A DNA stretch of 11,332 nt, taken from assembly GCA_024641895.1 (NCBI GenBank), contig JAHECE010000069.1, forward strand, positions 1-11,332, given 5' to 3'. This DNA comes from Actinomycetales bacterium (GTDB lineage: Bacteria > Actinomycetota > Actinomycetes > Actinomycetales > JAHECE01). The notes under the pieces were generated by a model. The model did no database searches. It was not told the origin of the DNA and saw only the letters and a program-made list of their open reading frames with translations. The translations under genes and the position numbers were made by a program. Positions 5,289-11,332 of this stretch are shown piece after piece (the first letter of the stretch is position 1; the number at the start of each line of letters is the position of its first letter).

Positions 5289-6620
5289 GTGAGCAAGAGA
5301 CGAGGGCGACGCGACCCGTGGCTCGACGAGGAGCCTGGACGTCTGCTGAAGTTCATCGGCGCCGCGGCGTCGATCGGCTTCGCGACCGGGATCATGGCTG
5401 CGACGTTCCGGATCCTGCTGGATGAGGCGTCACGGCTCCGCGACCTGCTCCTGGAGTGGGCCCAGGGCAACGCGGTCCTGGGTCTCGTCGTCGTCGTCGC
5501 CGTCTGCTCGGCGTCGGTCGCGGCCGCAGCGGCGCTGGTGCACAGGATCGAGCCACACGCAGAGGGCAGTGGGATTCCCCGCGTCGAGGCCGTCGTGGAG
5601 GGTCGGACCGAGCCTGGACGACGTCGCATCTTGCCTGTCAAGTACGTGGGCGGGCTGCTCGCGATGGGTTCGGGGCTGGCCCTGGGGCGGGAGGGGCCGT
5701 CGGTCCAGATGGGGGGCAACATCGCCGTCACCGTCTCCCGGCTGCTGCGGCTGCCGCGCCACGACCTGCGGGTTCTGGTCGCCGCAGGTGCGGCGGCAGG
5801 ATTGGCGACCGCGTTCAACGCCCCGATCGCCGGGGGCGTGTTCGTCCTGGAAGAGCTCCTGCGCCGTTTCGACTCGCGCACCACGCTGGCCACGCTGATC
5901 GCCTCGGGTACGGGATTCACCGGTGCCCAGCTGCTGCTGGGCACCGAGACCGAGTTCCGGACCACCGCGATCGCCGACCCGACGCTCGGCCAGGTTCCGT
6001 TCATTCTCGCGGTCGGCGTGGTCGCAGGTCTGTTCGGGGTCGCCTACAACCGGGCGGTCATGTTCGGGCTGCGCCTCGCGGACGCCAGCGCATGGCCGGT
6101 CGAGGTAAGGGCCGCGCTGATCGGGGCGCTGATCGGCGTCGTCGGCTGGCTCTCTCCGACCATCGTCGGTGGTGGGAACAACCTGACCCAGCAGGCTCTG
6201 CTCGGGCAGGGGACCCTGCTCGCGGCCTGCGGAATCCTGCTGGTCCGCGTCGTCCTCGGTGTCGTCTCCTACGCCGCGGCGACCCCGGGAGGTCTTTTCG
6301 CCCCGATGCTCGTCCTCGGCAGTCAGGCCGGGCTCGCCGTGGGTCTGATCGGTGCGCAGCTGGCCCCCGGCTCCGCGCCGGAACCCGAGGCGCTGGCGCT
6401 GATCGGGATGGCAGCCTTCTTCACCGCATCGGTCCGCGCCCCCATCACCGGGATCGTCCTGGCGACCGAGCTGACCGGATCGACCGCGGTCCTGCCCCCG
6501 ATGCTGGGGGCGTGCGCGGTGGCGATGCTGATCGCGAACGTCGTGAAGTCAGAGCCGATCTACGACGCCCTCACCGCCCGGGCGACCAAGGCTGCGCGGT
6601 TCAACGCCAAGGAGACCTGA
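5289..6620 (+). CDS. ClC-family chloride/proton antiporter
   Basis: The 443-residue integral membrane protein has the ClC hallmarks in order: GSGIP (93-97) for chloride coordination, GREGP (133-137) with the external gating glutamate Glu135, GGNI, the half-repeat boundary APIAGGVFVLEEL (178-190) with E188/E189 where E. coli ClC-ec1 has its internal proton glutamate, TPGGLFAPMLVLG (332-344), APITGIVLATELTG (384-397), and Tyr425 in SEPIYDAL, matching the chloride-contacting tyrosine. Presence of both glutamates suggests a 2Cl-/1H+ exchanger rather than a channel. No CBS domains follow; the protein ends soon after Tyr425. The open frame starts earlier, but GTG at 5289 has GGAGG 6 nt upstream and the sequence before it lacks membrane character. 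It is a single gene converging with the helicase gene. Likely roles are acid resistance or chloride homeostasis. Confidence 0.95.
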   Translation: MSKRRGRRDPWLDEEPGRLLKFIGAAASIGFATGIMAATFRILLDEASRLRDLLLEWAQGNAVLGLVVVVAVCSASVAAAAALVHRIEPHAEGSGIPRVEAVVEGRTEPGRRRILPVKYVGGLLAMGSGLALGREGPSVQMGGNIAVTVSRLLRLPRHDLRVLVAAGAAAGLATAFNAPIAGGVFVLEELLRRFDSRTTLATLIASGTGFTGAQLLLGTETEFRTTAIADPTLGQVPFILAVGVVAGLFGVAYNRAVMFGLRLADASAWPVEVRAALIGALIGVVGWLSPTIVGGGNNLTQQALLGQGTLLAACGILLVRVVLGVVSYAAATPGGLFAPMLVLGSQAGLAVGLIGAQLAPGSAPEPEALALIGMAAFFTASVRAPITGIVLATELTGSTAVLPPMLGACAVAMLIANVVKSEPIYDALTARATKAARFNAKET

Positions 6621-6649
6621 GGCGCACCCGAGCTGTCCCACGCATCGCC

Positions 6650-6669
6650 ACCTGCAGTCCACCGCAGGT
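6650..6669. terminator. Possible bidirectional terminator hairpin between ClC and helicase genes
   Basis: ACCTGC (6650-6655) pairs with GCAGGT (6664-6669) across an 8-nt loop, in the 60-bp gap between two convergent stops. There is no T tract on either strand. Position is the main support. Confidence 0.3.
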
Positions 6670-6680
6670 CGTCCAGCGGC

Positions 6681-8828
6681 TCAGCCCACGCCCTCGGCGG
6701 CGAGCGCGTCGGTGAGCAGCCCGACCAGGGTTGCGAGCTGCACAGCCGTGGACGGTGACACGTCCTCGTCCTGCGCCCCGTCCAGCGCCCGGGCCGCCAG
6801 CCCCGACTTGCTGTCGATCAGCTCGGCGATCTTGGTGTCGATCGTCTGCGCGGCGATGATCCGCCACGCAGTGACGGGCTCGGCCTGGCCGATCCGGTGG
6901 ATCCGGTCGATGGCCTGGGTCTGCTCGGCGTCGGTCCATGACAGCTCGGCCAGCACCAGGTTGGAGGCGACCTGAAGGTTCAGCCCCACGCCCGCGGCCA
7001 GCAGGGAGCACACCGCGATCGACACGTCCGGGTCGTTCACGAACGCGGCGATGTTCTTCTCACGCGCCTTGGGAGTCTGGTCGCCGCGGATCGAGGCGTA
7101 GCGGATGCCCCGCTGGGCAAACGTGCGCTCGGCCTGATCCATGACGTCGACGTGCTTCGCGAAGAACACCACCTTGCCGACGTTGCGGGCTAGCTGCGCG
7201 GCGTAGTCGGCGGCCGGCCCGGCCTTGGCCTGACCGATCCGCCGGACCATCGTGAAGACGTTCTCGCCACCGGTCTGCGAGCTCGAGTCCTTGAGCGCCC
7301 CTGCCGCCACCCGGCGCGCGAGCTCGTGGTCGATCCCGTCCACGACCTCGCCGACCGTCCGCACCGCCAGAGCGGACCGGTAGCGTCGGACCAGCATTCG
7401 GGCAAGCTCAGCCTCGGCTTCGCGGATCGAGCGGCCGGCGGCGCCGTCGAGCTCGACCGGCAGGTCCGCCACTCGGCGGGCGGGGATGTCGGCGGCCACG
7501 TCGACCTTGCGACGACGCACGATGCCCATGTCGATCACGCTGGCCCGCGCGGCGGCGTAGAACCCCGGGTCGGCGGGGGTGAGTCCGGTCTCCTCGAGGG
7601 CGGCCATCAGGGCGCCGAGCGGCTTGACGTCGTCGATCCAGCCGAGGAACTGCCAGATCGCGCGGAAGTCCTCGATGTCATTGATCAACGGGGTGCCGGT
7701 GAGCGCCATCAGCAGGGGGCGGGCGGTGCGGGCGCGGATCCGCTCCGAGAGCGCGAGCACGTGCTGGGAGCGCTGGGAGCCCTTGTTCTTGATGAAGTGG
7801 GCCTCGTCGACGACCATGCCGCGGAAGCCGAGGTCACCGAGCCAGCCGACGTGCCGGTCCAAGAGCTCGTAGTTGACGATCATGATGTCCGCGAACCCGT
7901 CGACCTGGTCGCCGTCGCCATGGACCACCGTGGGCCTGCGGTGCGGGGTCCACAACCCGGCCTCGTGCGCCCAGCTCGTCTTCACCACGTTGGGCACCAC
8001 GACGAGGAGCGGGTAGGCGTCGGCCGCCCGGGCGGCGAGCAGGGCCTGGGCAGTCTTGCCGAGCCCTGGTTCGTCGGCGAGCAGGAACGTGCGATGGCCG
8101 CCGGCCGTGGCTAGGACAACCTGGGCCTGGTGCGGCATCAGCTCCAAGCCCTCGGGAACGGATACCAAGGTGGGTTCGGGCAGCTCCATGCAGGCGGGTG
8201 TGCCGGTGGCGCCGTACTCGAAGGAACGAAAGAGCGGCTCGAGCAGCTCCCAGCCGTCCAGTCGCCGGGCCCGCGAGGCGGTCCGTGCGGCCGCCGCCTC
8301 GAAGTCAGGGGCGAGGAAGGGGTTGGCAAGCTGGCGCGAGATCACCGATCGGGGCACCACCTGACTCTCCGAGCCGAGCACCGGCGCGGCGGGCGCGGCG
8401 GGCGCGCGCTCCTCTGGCGGCTCAAGCCCGCCAGCGCGCATCAAGGTCGCTTTGAAAGCCCGCGCCGCGTCGGAGACCCGGGCGTCCTCGGCGAGCAGCT
8501 CGAGCAACGAGGTGTCCCGGGCAGCGGTCCTGGCCAGGAGCGTCGCCACCCCGTCGAGACGCTTGAGCTGCGTGGCGCGCCGCGCATCGGTCGGGCCGGC
8601 GTCGGCCATCACCCGAGCCCGCTCTTCCCGCACGAGCAGAGCGACGACCTGGAACTTCGTGCGCATCGCCGGGCGCGTCGGCGGTCGCTGCACAGCGTTG
8701 TCGACCTCGCGGGCGACCTCGGCGAGCACCGGGATGATCCCCTGCTCGGCGGGACGCGAAGGGCGGCGGCGCTGGGCGCCGAGGTCGGTGCGCGCGCCAC
8801 TGGACCGCCGTTGGCCTGGTGGTGCCAC
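6681..8828 (-). CDS. SNF2-family DEAD/DEAH-box helicase
   Basis: The 715-residue product is a superfamily 2, Swi2/Snf2-type ATP-driven DNA translocase. Motifs in order: MPHQAQVV (231-238, Q-motif-like), DEPGLGKT (motif I, 252-259), VVVPN (Ia, 276-280), IVNYELLDRH, VVDEAHFIKN (motif II DEAH, 341-344), LTGTPL (motif III, 376-381), VVFFAKHVDVMD (motif IV, 553-564), AGVGLNLQ (motif V, 612-619) and QAIDRIHRIGQ (motif VI, 638-648). The two RecA-like lobes are close together with a short linker (about 390-530) containing an extra helical region. Residues 1-230 are unrecognised; a Pro/Ala-rich stretch (133-152) separates a helical part from the lobe. GTG at 8828 is preceded by AAGGAGG, 4 nt away; the frame is open further upstream, but codon use there looks like noise. 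No methylase, nuclease or other defence partner adjoins it, so repair or remodelling is more likely than defence. Confidence 0.95.
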   Translation of the reverse strand: MAPPGQRRSSGARTDLGAQRRRPSRPAEQGIIPVLAEVAREVDNAVQRPPTRPAMRTKFQVVALLVREERARVMADAGPTDARRATQLKRLDGVATLLARTAARDTSLLELLAEDARVSDAARAFKATLMRAGGLEPPEERAPAAPAAPVLGSESQVVPRSVISRQLANPFLAPDFEAAAARTASRARRLDGWELLEPLFRSFEYGATGTPACMELPEPTLVSVPEGLELMPHQAQVVLATAGGHRTFLLADEPGLGKTAQALLAARAADAYPLLVVVPNVVKTSWAHEAGLWTPHRRPTVVHGDGDQVDGFADIMIVNYELLDRHVGWLGDLGFRGMVVDEAHFIKNKGSQRSQHVLALSERIRARTARPLLMALTGTPLINDIEDFRAIWQFLGWIDDVKPLGALMAALEETGLTPADPGFYAAARASVIDMGIVRRRKVDVAADIPARRVADLPVELDGAAGRSIREAEAELARMLVRRYRSALAVRTVGEVVDGIDHELARRVAAGALKDSSSQTGGENVFTMVRRIGQAKAGPAADYAAQLARNVGKVVFFAKHVDVMDQAERTFAQRGIRYASIRGDQTPKAREKNIAAFVNDPDVSIAVCSLLAAGVGLNLQVASNLVLAELSWTDAEQTQAIDRIHRIGQAEPVTAWRIIAAQTIDTKIAELIDSKSGLAARALDGAQDEDVSPSTAVQLATLVGLLTDALAAEGVG

Positions 8829-9360
8829 ATCTCCTCCTTCGCAGCATCCCCGCCGCACCGCGCTGGGGCGCACCGCGCCGTGCCGCGGGCGCAAGGGCAC
8901 CACGCAGCGTCCCCGTCTGCGCCGCCCGCTGACCGTGCTCACGCCGATGGTGACACGCCGCCGAGCGTCTACGTGAACCACCGCGGGGGCACGGTCGTGG
9001 CCCTGCTCACCGCCGGAGGACTCGAGCGTACCGCCGGACGATCCGTCGCCTGCGCTGCCTGGGGCAACGCGCTTGATCAGATGCGTGTGCTGCGGCGTTG
9101 CGGGCAGGTTGCCTCGACCGAGACTCGGTGCCCGACACCGTCGTGCCGCCGCTGCTCGACCCGACTCGTGTGGGCGAGCCACCACCGCGACAAACGGTGA
9201 ATGAGGAACGCTCCGCTTCGGCGCACGGTAAGTCGCCGGTCGGGGCACCGGCCGAAGTCACCACCCACGGCAGCCGGTCACGCGGGCAGACGTGTGACTC
9301 CGGGCGGCCTGGCCACGTGCCGCCGGGCGATGTCGCCGGGCGGCACGTGGGCTTGCCTGG
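8829..9360. other. Intergenic stretch without a supported gene
   Basis: About 530 bp lie between the helicase start and the stop of the secreted-protein gene. Open frames exist on both strands, but their translations are rich in Arg, Pro, Gly and Cys with no recognisable domain, and none has a convincing ribosome binding site. Visible structure is limited to a GCCGGT-N6-ACCGGC hairpin (9235-9252) and the large hairpin at 9313-9350. The helicase promoter is presumably in the part nearest 8830, but I cannot place it. Confidence 0.5.
9313..9350 (-). terminator. Large hairpin directly after the secreted-protein gene, likely terminator
   Basis: CCACGTGCCGCCGGGCGA (9313-9330) and TCGCCGGGCGGCACGTGG (9333-9350) are 18-nt arms pairing at all but one position, with a 2-nt centre. 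It begins 10 nt after the TAA stop of the minus-strand gene. No T tract follows, as is common for terminators in GC-rich actinobacteria. It contains two copies of CACGTG, at its outer ends. Confidence 0.55.
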
Positions 9361-10176
9361 TTAGTGGGTGCGGGCTCGGTTGAGCTTCACGCTCTGCTCG
9401 GCGTACCCGGAGGCGCACTCGAAGTCTCCGCAGGCGTAGGCGTACGTCACGCTGGCGCTCTTGCCGCCGGCGAAGAGGCCGTTGTCGCTGACCACGATCG
9501 CCTCCCAGGGCTGGGACGTGCCGTCGCAGACCACCGGGTAGAAGGAGAAGTACCCGGTGATCTTGATCCGGCCGACGCGTTGGGTGAGCGTTCCGTCGAT
9601 TCCGCCGTCATAGGCGTTGGTGCACGAGTACGTGCCGCGCAGGACGGCCGAGCCGTCCTTGAACGCCTGCCCGGTCGGGTTCACCTGGAGGCTGATCTGC
9701 GGTGAGGGCGGCGCGGGGGAGAACGTGACCTCGAGGTCGCCGCCGTTGACCGGCGTGTCGGAGATCGCCATCACGTAGTACGTCGAGCCCGGTTGGGTGT
9801 AGACGGCGACCGTGGTCGGCCCGCAGCCGACCAGGCCTTCGGGCGTGGGGGACCCCTCGAAGACCAGGAACCCCCCGGAGTAGTCGGAGTTCTCCATCGT
9901 CACGACGAACCCGGGACCGCCGTCATCGGCGGTGTAGGCGAACCAGACGCTGGCGTTGGTGTAGGGCGCCCCGCAGAACTCGTTCAACTGGGCGTCCTGG
10001 AGGTCGGTGGTGGCCTCGGTCGTGTTCTCGGTGAGGGTCTGCGGCAACGGCCCGGTCACGACGGTGGCCCCGGCGACGGTGTCGTTGGACGGCGCCGCCG
10101 CCTGGGCGCTGATCGCCATCACCGGCACCAGGGCCAGCGCGGCAAGTGCGGACAGCACAGTTCGGTACTTCTTCAT
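9361..10176 (-). CDS. Secreted two-domain protein (pre-peptidase-like N-terminal domain, DUF6299-like C-terminal domain)
   Basis: The 271-residue protein carries a Sec signal peptide: positive MKKYR, a hydrophobic core LSALAALALVPVMAI, and AQA as the likely signal peptidase site at about residue 26. The N-terminal domain (28-152) begins APSNDTVAGATVV and reads like a beta-sandwich of the bacterial pre-peptidase C-terminal type, with Cys68 and Cys118 able to form a disulfide. After a short Pro-rich linker (153-159), the C-terminal domain (160-271) has VLRGTYSCTN, VVCDGTSQPWEAIV and ASVTYAYACGDFECASGY, with four cysteines (185, 217, 249, 254); this resembles the DUF6299 family of secreted actinobacterial proteins from memory. 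There is no LPXTG motif, lipobox or catalytic motif. ATG at 10176 has AGGAAG 5 nt upstream. It is monocistronic, with a hairpin after the stop. The function is unknown, with an extracellular binding role the best inference. Confidence 0.9.
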   Translation of the reverse strand: MKKYRTVLSALAALALVPVMAISAQAAAPSNDTVAGATVVTGPLPQTLTENTTEATTDLQDAQLNEFCGAPYTNASVWFAYTADDGGPGFVVTMENSDYSGGFLVFEGSPTPEGLVGCGPTTVAVYTQPGSTYYVMAISDTPVNGGDLEVTFSPAPPSPQISLQVNPTGQAFKDGSAVLRGTYSCTNAYDGGIDGTLTQRVGRIKITGYFSFYPVVCDGTSQPWEAIVVSDNGLFAGGKSASVTYAYACGDFECASGYAEQSVKLNRARTH

Positions 10177-10220
10177 CGAAGCTTCCTGACTTCGTCGCGG
10201 CGACCTGGGAACTGCGCGAC

Positions 10221-10269
10221 ACGTTCCTCTGAAGCGCTGTGCCCGTCAACGGTCGTCCCGCCCGTTGAC
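10221..10269 (-). promoter_or_regulatory. Putative promoter and overlapping dyad of the secreted-protein gene
   Basis: On the minus strand TTGACG (10249-10244), a 17-nt spacer and GAACGT (10226-10221) form a candidate promoter with a good -35 and weak -10. The -35 lies in one arm of an inverted repeat, GTCAACGG (10245-10252) and CCGTTGAC (10262-10269), separated by 9 nt. A regulator binding that dyad would compete with polymerase. Confidence 0.35.
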
Positions 10270-10678
10270 TGCACGGGCGCCCGGGATGCGAACATCACCC
10301 GTCCGCCGCCGCCGCGTGACAGCACGACGTCCTGTGAGATTCCGGGCACGGGGGCCCGGCCGTCCTGTGCGCCCTGTGCCAGCCCGTGCTGCCGTGTCGC
10401 TTGCATACCGAAGCGGCCCGCGCCCGGCCGGAGCTGGGATCGTGCAGTCCGGTGTCGGAGTGCTGGGGCGAGGGTCGCTCGTTGAAGCGGAAGTCACCTC
10501 CAGCCGCACGGCGAGGTGAGGCTCGCTGTGCCGCGCCGATCGAGGTCGCGCACCGCCCAGCGTCCCGCACGTAGATGCGCCGGGGCCCGGTCCTTACCGG
10601 CGCGCCCAGGGGCTCGCCGACGCCGCGGCATTCGCCGTATCTGCAATTGGTGCACACAGTGGTGCGTAGGCCCATGCG
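10270..10678. other. Gene-poor stretch between the secreted-protein gene and tRNA-Leu terminator
   Basis: About 400 bp hold no gene I can support. A 126-codon minus-strand frame (10295-10675) is open, but its product is rich in Arg, His, Cys and Ser and poor in Leu, and shows no domain. No transposase, integrase or repeat of the tRNA end is visible. Confidence 0.5.
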
Positions 10679-10720
10679 AAGGGCCCCTAACCGAGGCGTT
10701 ACTCCTGGTCAGGGGCCCTT
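10679..10720 (-). terminator. Terminator hairpin downstream of tRNA-Leu
   Basis: AAGGGCCCCT (10679-10688) and AGGGGCCCTT (10711-10720) are perfect 10-bp arms. Extension through AACC and GGTC gives about 14 pairs counting one G-U, around a 14-nt loop. It begins 7 nt past the tRNA 3' end. The tail lacks a long T run. The stem is symmetrical and could act in both directions. Confidence 0.65.
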
Positions 10721-10727
10721 CGATCAG

Positions 10728-10811
10728 TGCGCGAGGGGGGAGTTGAACCCCCACGCCCTTACGGGCACACGGACCTGAACCGTGCGCGTCTGCCTATTCC
10801 GCCACTCGCGC
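10728..10811 (-). tRNA. tRNA-Leu (anticodon CAG)
   Basis: The 84-nt gene folds completely. Acceptor stem GCGCGAG pairs with CTCGCGC (discriminator A at 10728, no encoded CCA). The D stem is GCG/CGC with loop GAATAGGCAGA. Anticodon stem CACGG/CCGTG encloses TTCAGGT, anticodon CAG, reading the leucine codon CTG, the dominant leucine codon in GC-rich genomes. The long variable arm (GCCC-GTAA-GGGC) marks a class II tRNA, and the T arm is GGGGG-TTCAACT-CCCCC. It lies next to an fhaA-like gene, as leuT does in Mycobacterium tuberculosis. Confidence 0.97.
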
Positions 10812-10833
10812 GAAGTGGTGCAAACCGCGCGCA

Positions 10834-10839
10834 AGGCTA
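10834..10839 (-). promoter_or_regulatory. Putative -10 element of tRNA-Leu
   Basis: TAGCCT on the minus strand fits TAnnnT and lies 22 nt before the mature tRNA 5' end, leaving a short leader for RNase P removal. No convincing -35 is visible 16-18 bp upstream. Confidence 0.3.
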
Positions 10840-10878
10840 GCACGCAGCGAACGAGTTCCCGAGCCCGCCCACCAGCGG

Positions 10879-10927
10879 TCGGAGGCCGGCCGGTCCCGCC
10901 CCAGCGCGGGTCCGGCCTCGTCTCCGA
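10879..10927. other. Nested inverted repeat between tRNA-Leu and the fhaA-like gene
   Basis: Three nested arm pairs surround one centre: TCGGAG/CTCCGA (10879-10884 and 10922-10927), GAGGCCGG/CCGGCCTC (10882-10889 and 10912-10919), and an inner CCCGC/GCGGG. The first two share bases on the left side, so they are partly alternative. It lies in the divergent gap between two units transcribed away from it, so it terminates neither. Its role is unknown. Confidence 0.35.
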
Positions 10928-10994
10928 CGACGCGCTCCACGCGACGAATCAGGGCTCGCGCGCCCGGGAGAGCCCCATCGGGCGGGGACATCGT

Positions 10995-11000
10995 TACGAT
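10995..11000 (+). promoter_or_regulatory. Putative -10 element of the fhaA-like gene
   Basis: TACGAT fits TAnnnT and lies 76 nt before the GTG start at 11077. No good -35 is visible. This is weak. Confidence 0.22.
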
Positions 11001-11076
11001 CGCTCACGCTGGCACTGCGCATCGCTGCGACGTACCGGCACGGTCCGGCCGGCTCGAGCTCTGCGAGGAGGTGCAC

Positions 11077-11332
11077 GTGGGAGTTCTCGACCGCTTCGAG
11101 AAGGGCGTCGAACGCGTCGTCAGCGGCGCGTTCGCCAAGGCGTTCCGCAGCGAGGTCAAGCCGGTGGAGATCGCCAGCGCGATCCGCCGGCAGATGGACG
11201 ACCGCGCCGCTGCCGTCACGCGCGAACGCACGATCGTCCCGAACCAGTTCGGCGTGGAGCTCAGCCAGGAGGATCTCGAGCAGGTCCGAACCTGGGGGGA
11301 GGACGCGCTCGCGGACGAGATGGTGACGGCGG
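11077..11332 (+). CDS. fhaA: FhaA-like protein, DUF3662 N-terminal domain, partial
   Basis: The visible 85 codons read MGVLDRFEKGVERVVSGAFAKAFRSEVKPVEIASAIRRQMDD and VTRERTIVPNQFGVELSQEDLEQV, which is the DUF3662 domain found at the N-terminus of FhaA. In mycobacteria FhaA carries a C-terminal FHA domain that binds the phosphorylated pseudokinase domain of MviN and takes part in control of peptidoglycan synthesis, and the gene opens the cluster fhaA-fhaB-pstP-rodA-pbpA-pknA-pknB. Here the gene leaves the window at the right edge before any FHA domain would appear. The start is GTG at 11077, with GAGGAG 6 nt upstream (11065-11070); another in-frame GTG at 11071 touches the ribosome binding site and is less likely. 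It is divergent from tRNA-Leu. Confidence 0.93.
   Translation, partial: MGVLDRFEKGVERVVSGAFAKAFRSEVKPVEIASAIRRQMDDRAAAVTRERTIVPNQFGVELSQEDLEQVRTWGEDALADEMVTA

Noticed and set aside
8130..9200. A 356-codon plus-strand open frame running into the gap after the helicase
   Set aside because: Most of it is antisense to the helicase; the remaining part is Arg/Cys-rich, has no domain and no ribosome binding site.
8829..9248. A 140-residue N-terminal extension of the helicase
   Set aside because: The frame is open, but GTG 8828 has an AAGGAGG site and the upstream residues look like noise (Arg, Gly and Ser rich).
10295..10675. A 126-codon minus-strand open frame with a CTNCRYGEC motif
   Set aside because: The cysteines looked zinc-finger-like, but the rest is poor in Leu and rich in His/Arg/Ser, with no ribosome binding site or domain.
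10270..10811. tRNA-Leu as an integration site of a mobile element
   Set aside because: No repeat of the tRNA 3' end and no integrase gene were seen in the window; the synteny with fhaA suggests an undisturbed locus.

Overview
The window looks like chromosomal DNA from a very GC-rich actinobacterium. This rests on strong GC bias at third codon positions, frequent GTG starts, a class Ib ribonucleotide reductase cluster in the order nrdH-nrdI-nrdE, and a tRNA-Leu gene next to an fhaA-type gene (DUF3662 plus FHA), an arrangement also known in Mycobacterium. A member of the Micrococcales is my best guess, but the species cannot be read from the sequence.

Region 1 (1-1850, minus strand) is the start of a deoxyribonucleotide operon. 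nrdH (redoxin) is followed by nrdI (flavodoxin-like activator) and the N-terminal 323 codons of nrdE (large subunit), which runs off the left edge. nrdF is presumably beyond it. Upstream of nrdH lie two NrdR-box-like sites exactly 32 bp apart, overlapping a plausible promoter.

Region 2 (1850-5290) starts with an intergenic stretch holding a strong hairpin and a small AT-rich dyad. A plus-strand ATPase with a C-terminal winged helix follows, then a TraR/DksA-type zinc-finger protein. Both may be translated from leaderless transcripts. Converging on them from the minus strand are a phosphoglycerate mutase family enzyme and, further upstream, a small unrecognised protein.

Region 3 (5289-9360) holds a ClC-family chloride/proton antiporter (plus) converging with a SNF2-family helicase (minus). 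About 530 bp without a recognisable gene follow.

Region 4 (9361-11332) holds a secreted two-domain protein (minus) with a near-perfect hairpin after its stop, a gene-poor stretch of about 400 bp, tRNA-Leu(CAG) with its own terminator hairpin (minus), and the first 85 codons of a divergent fhaA-like gene (plus) that runs off the right edge.

Apart from the nrd operon, the genes look like separate core or accessory-core transcription units. I saw no integrase, transposase, CRISPR array, toxin-antitoxin pair or multi-gene defence island. The least explained items are the ATPase/winged-helix protein, the structured nrdH-ATPase intergenic region and the two-domain secreted protein.
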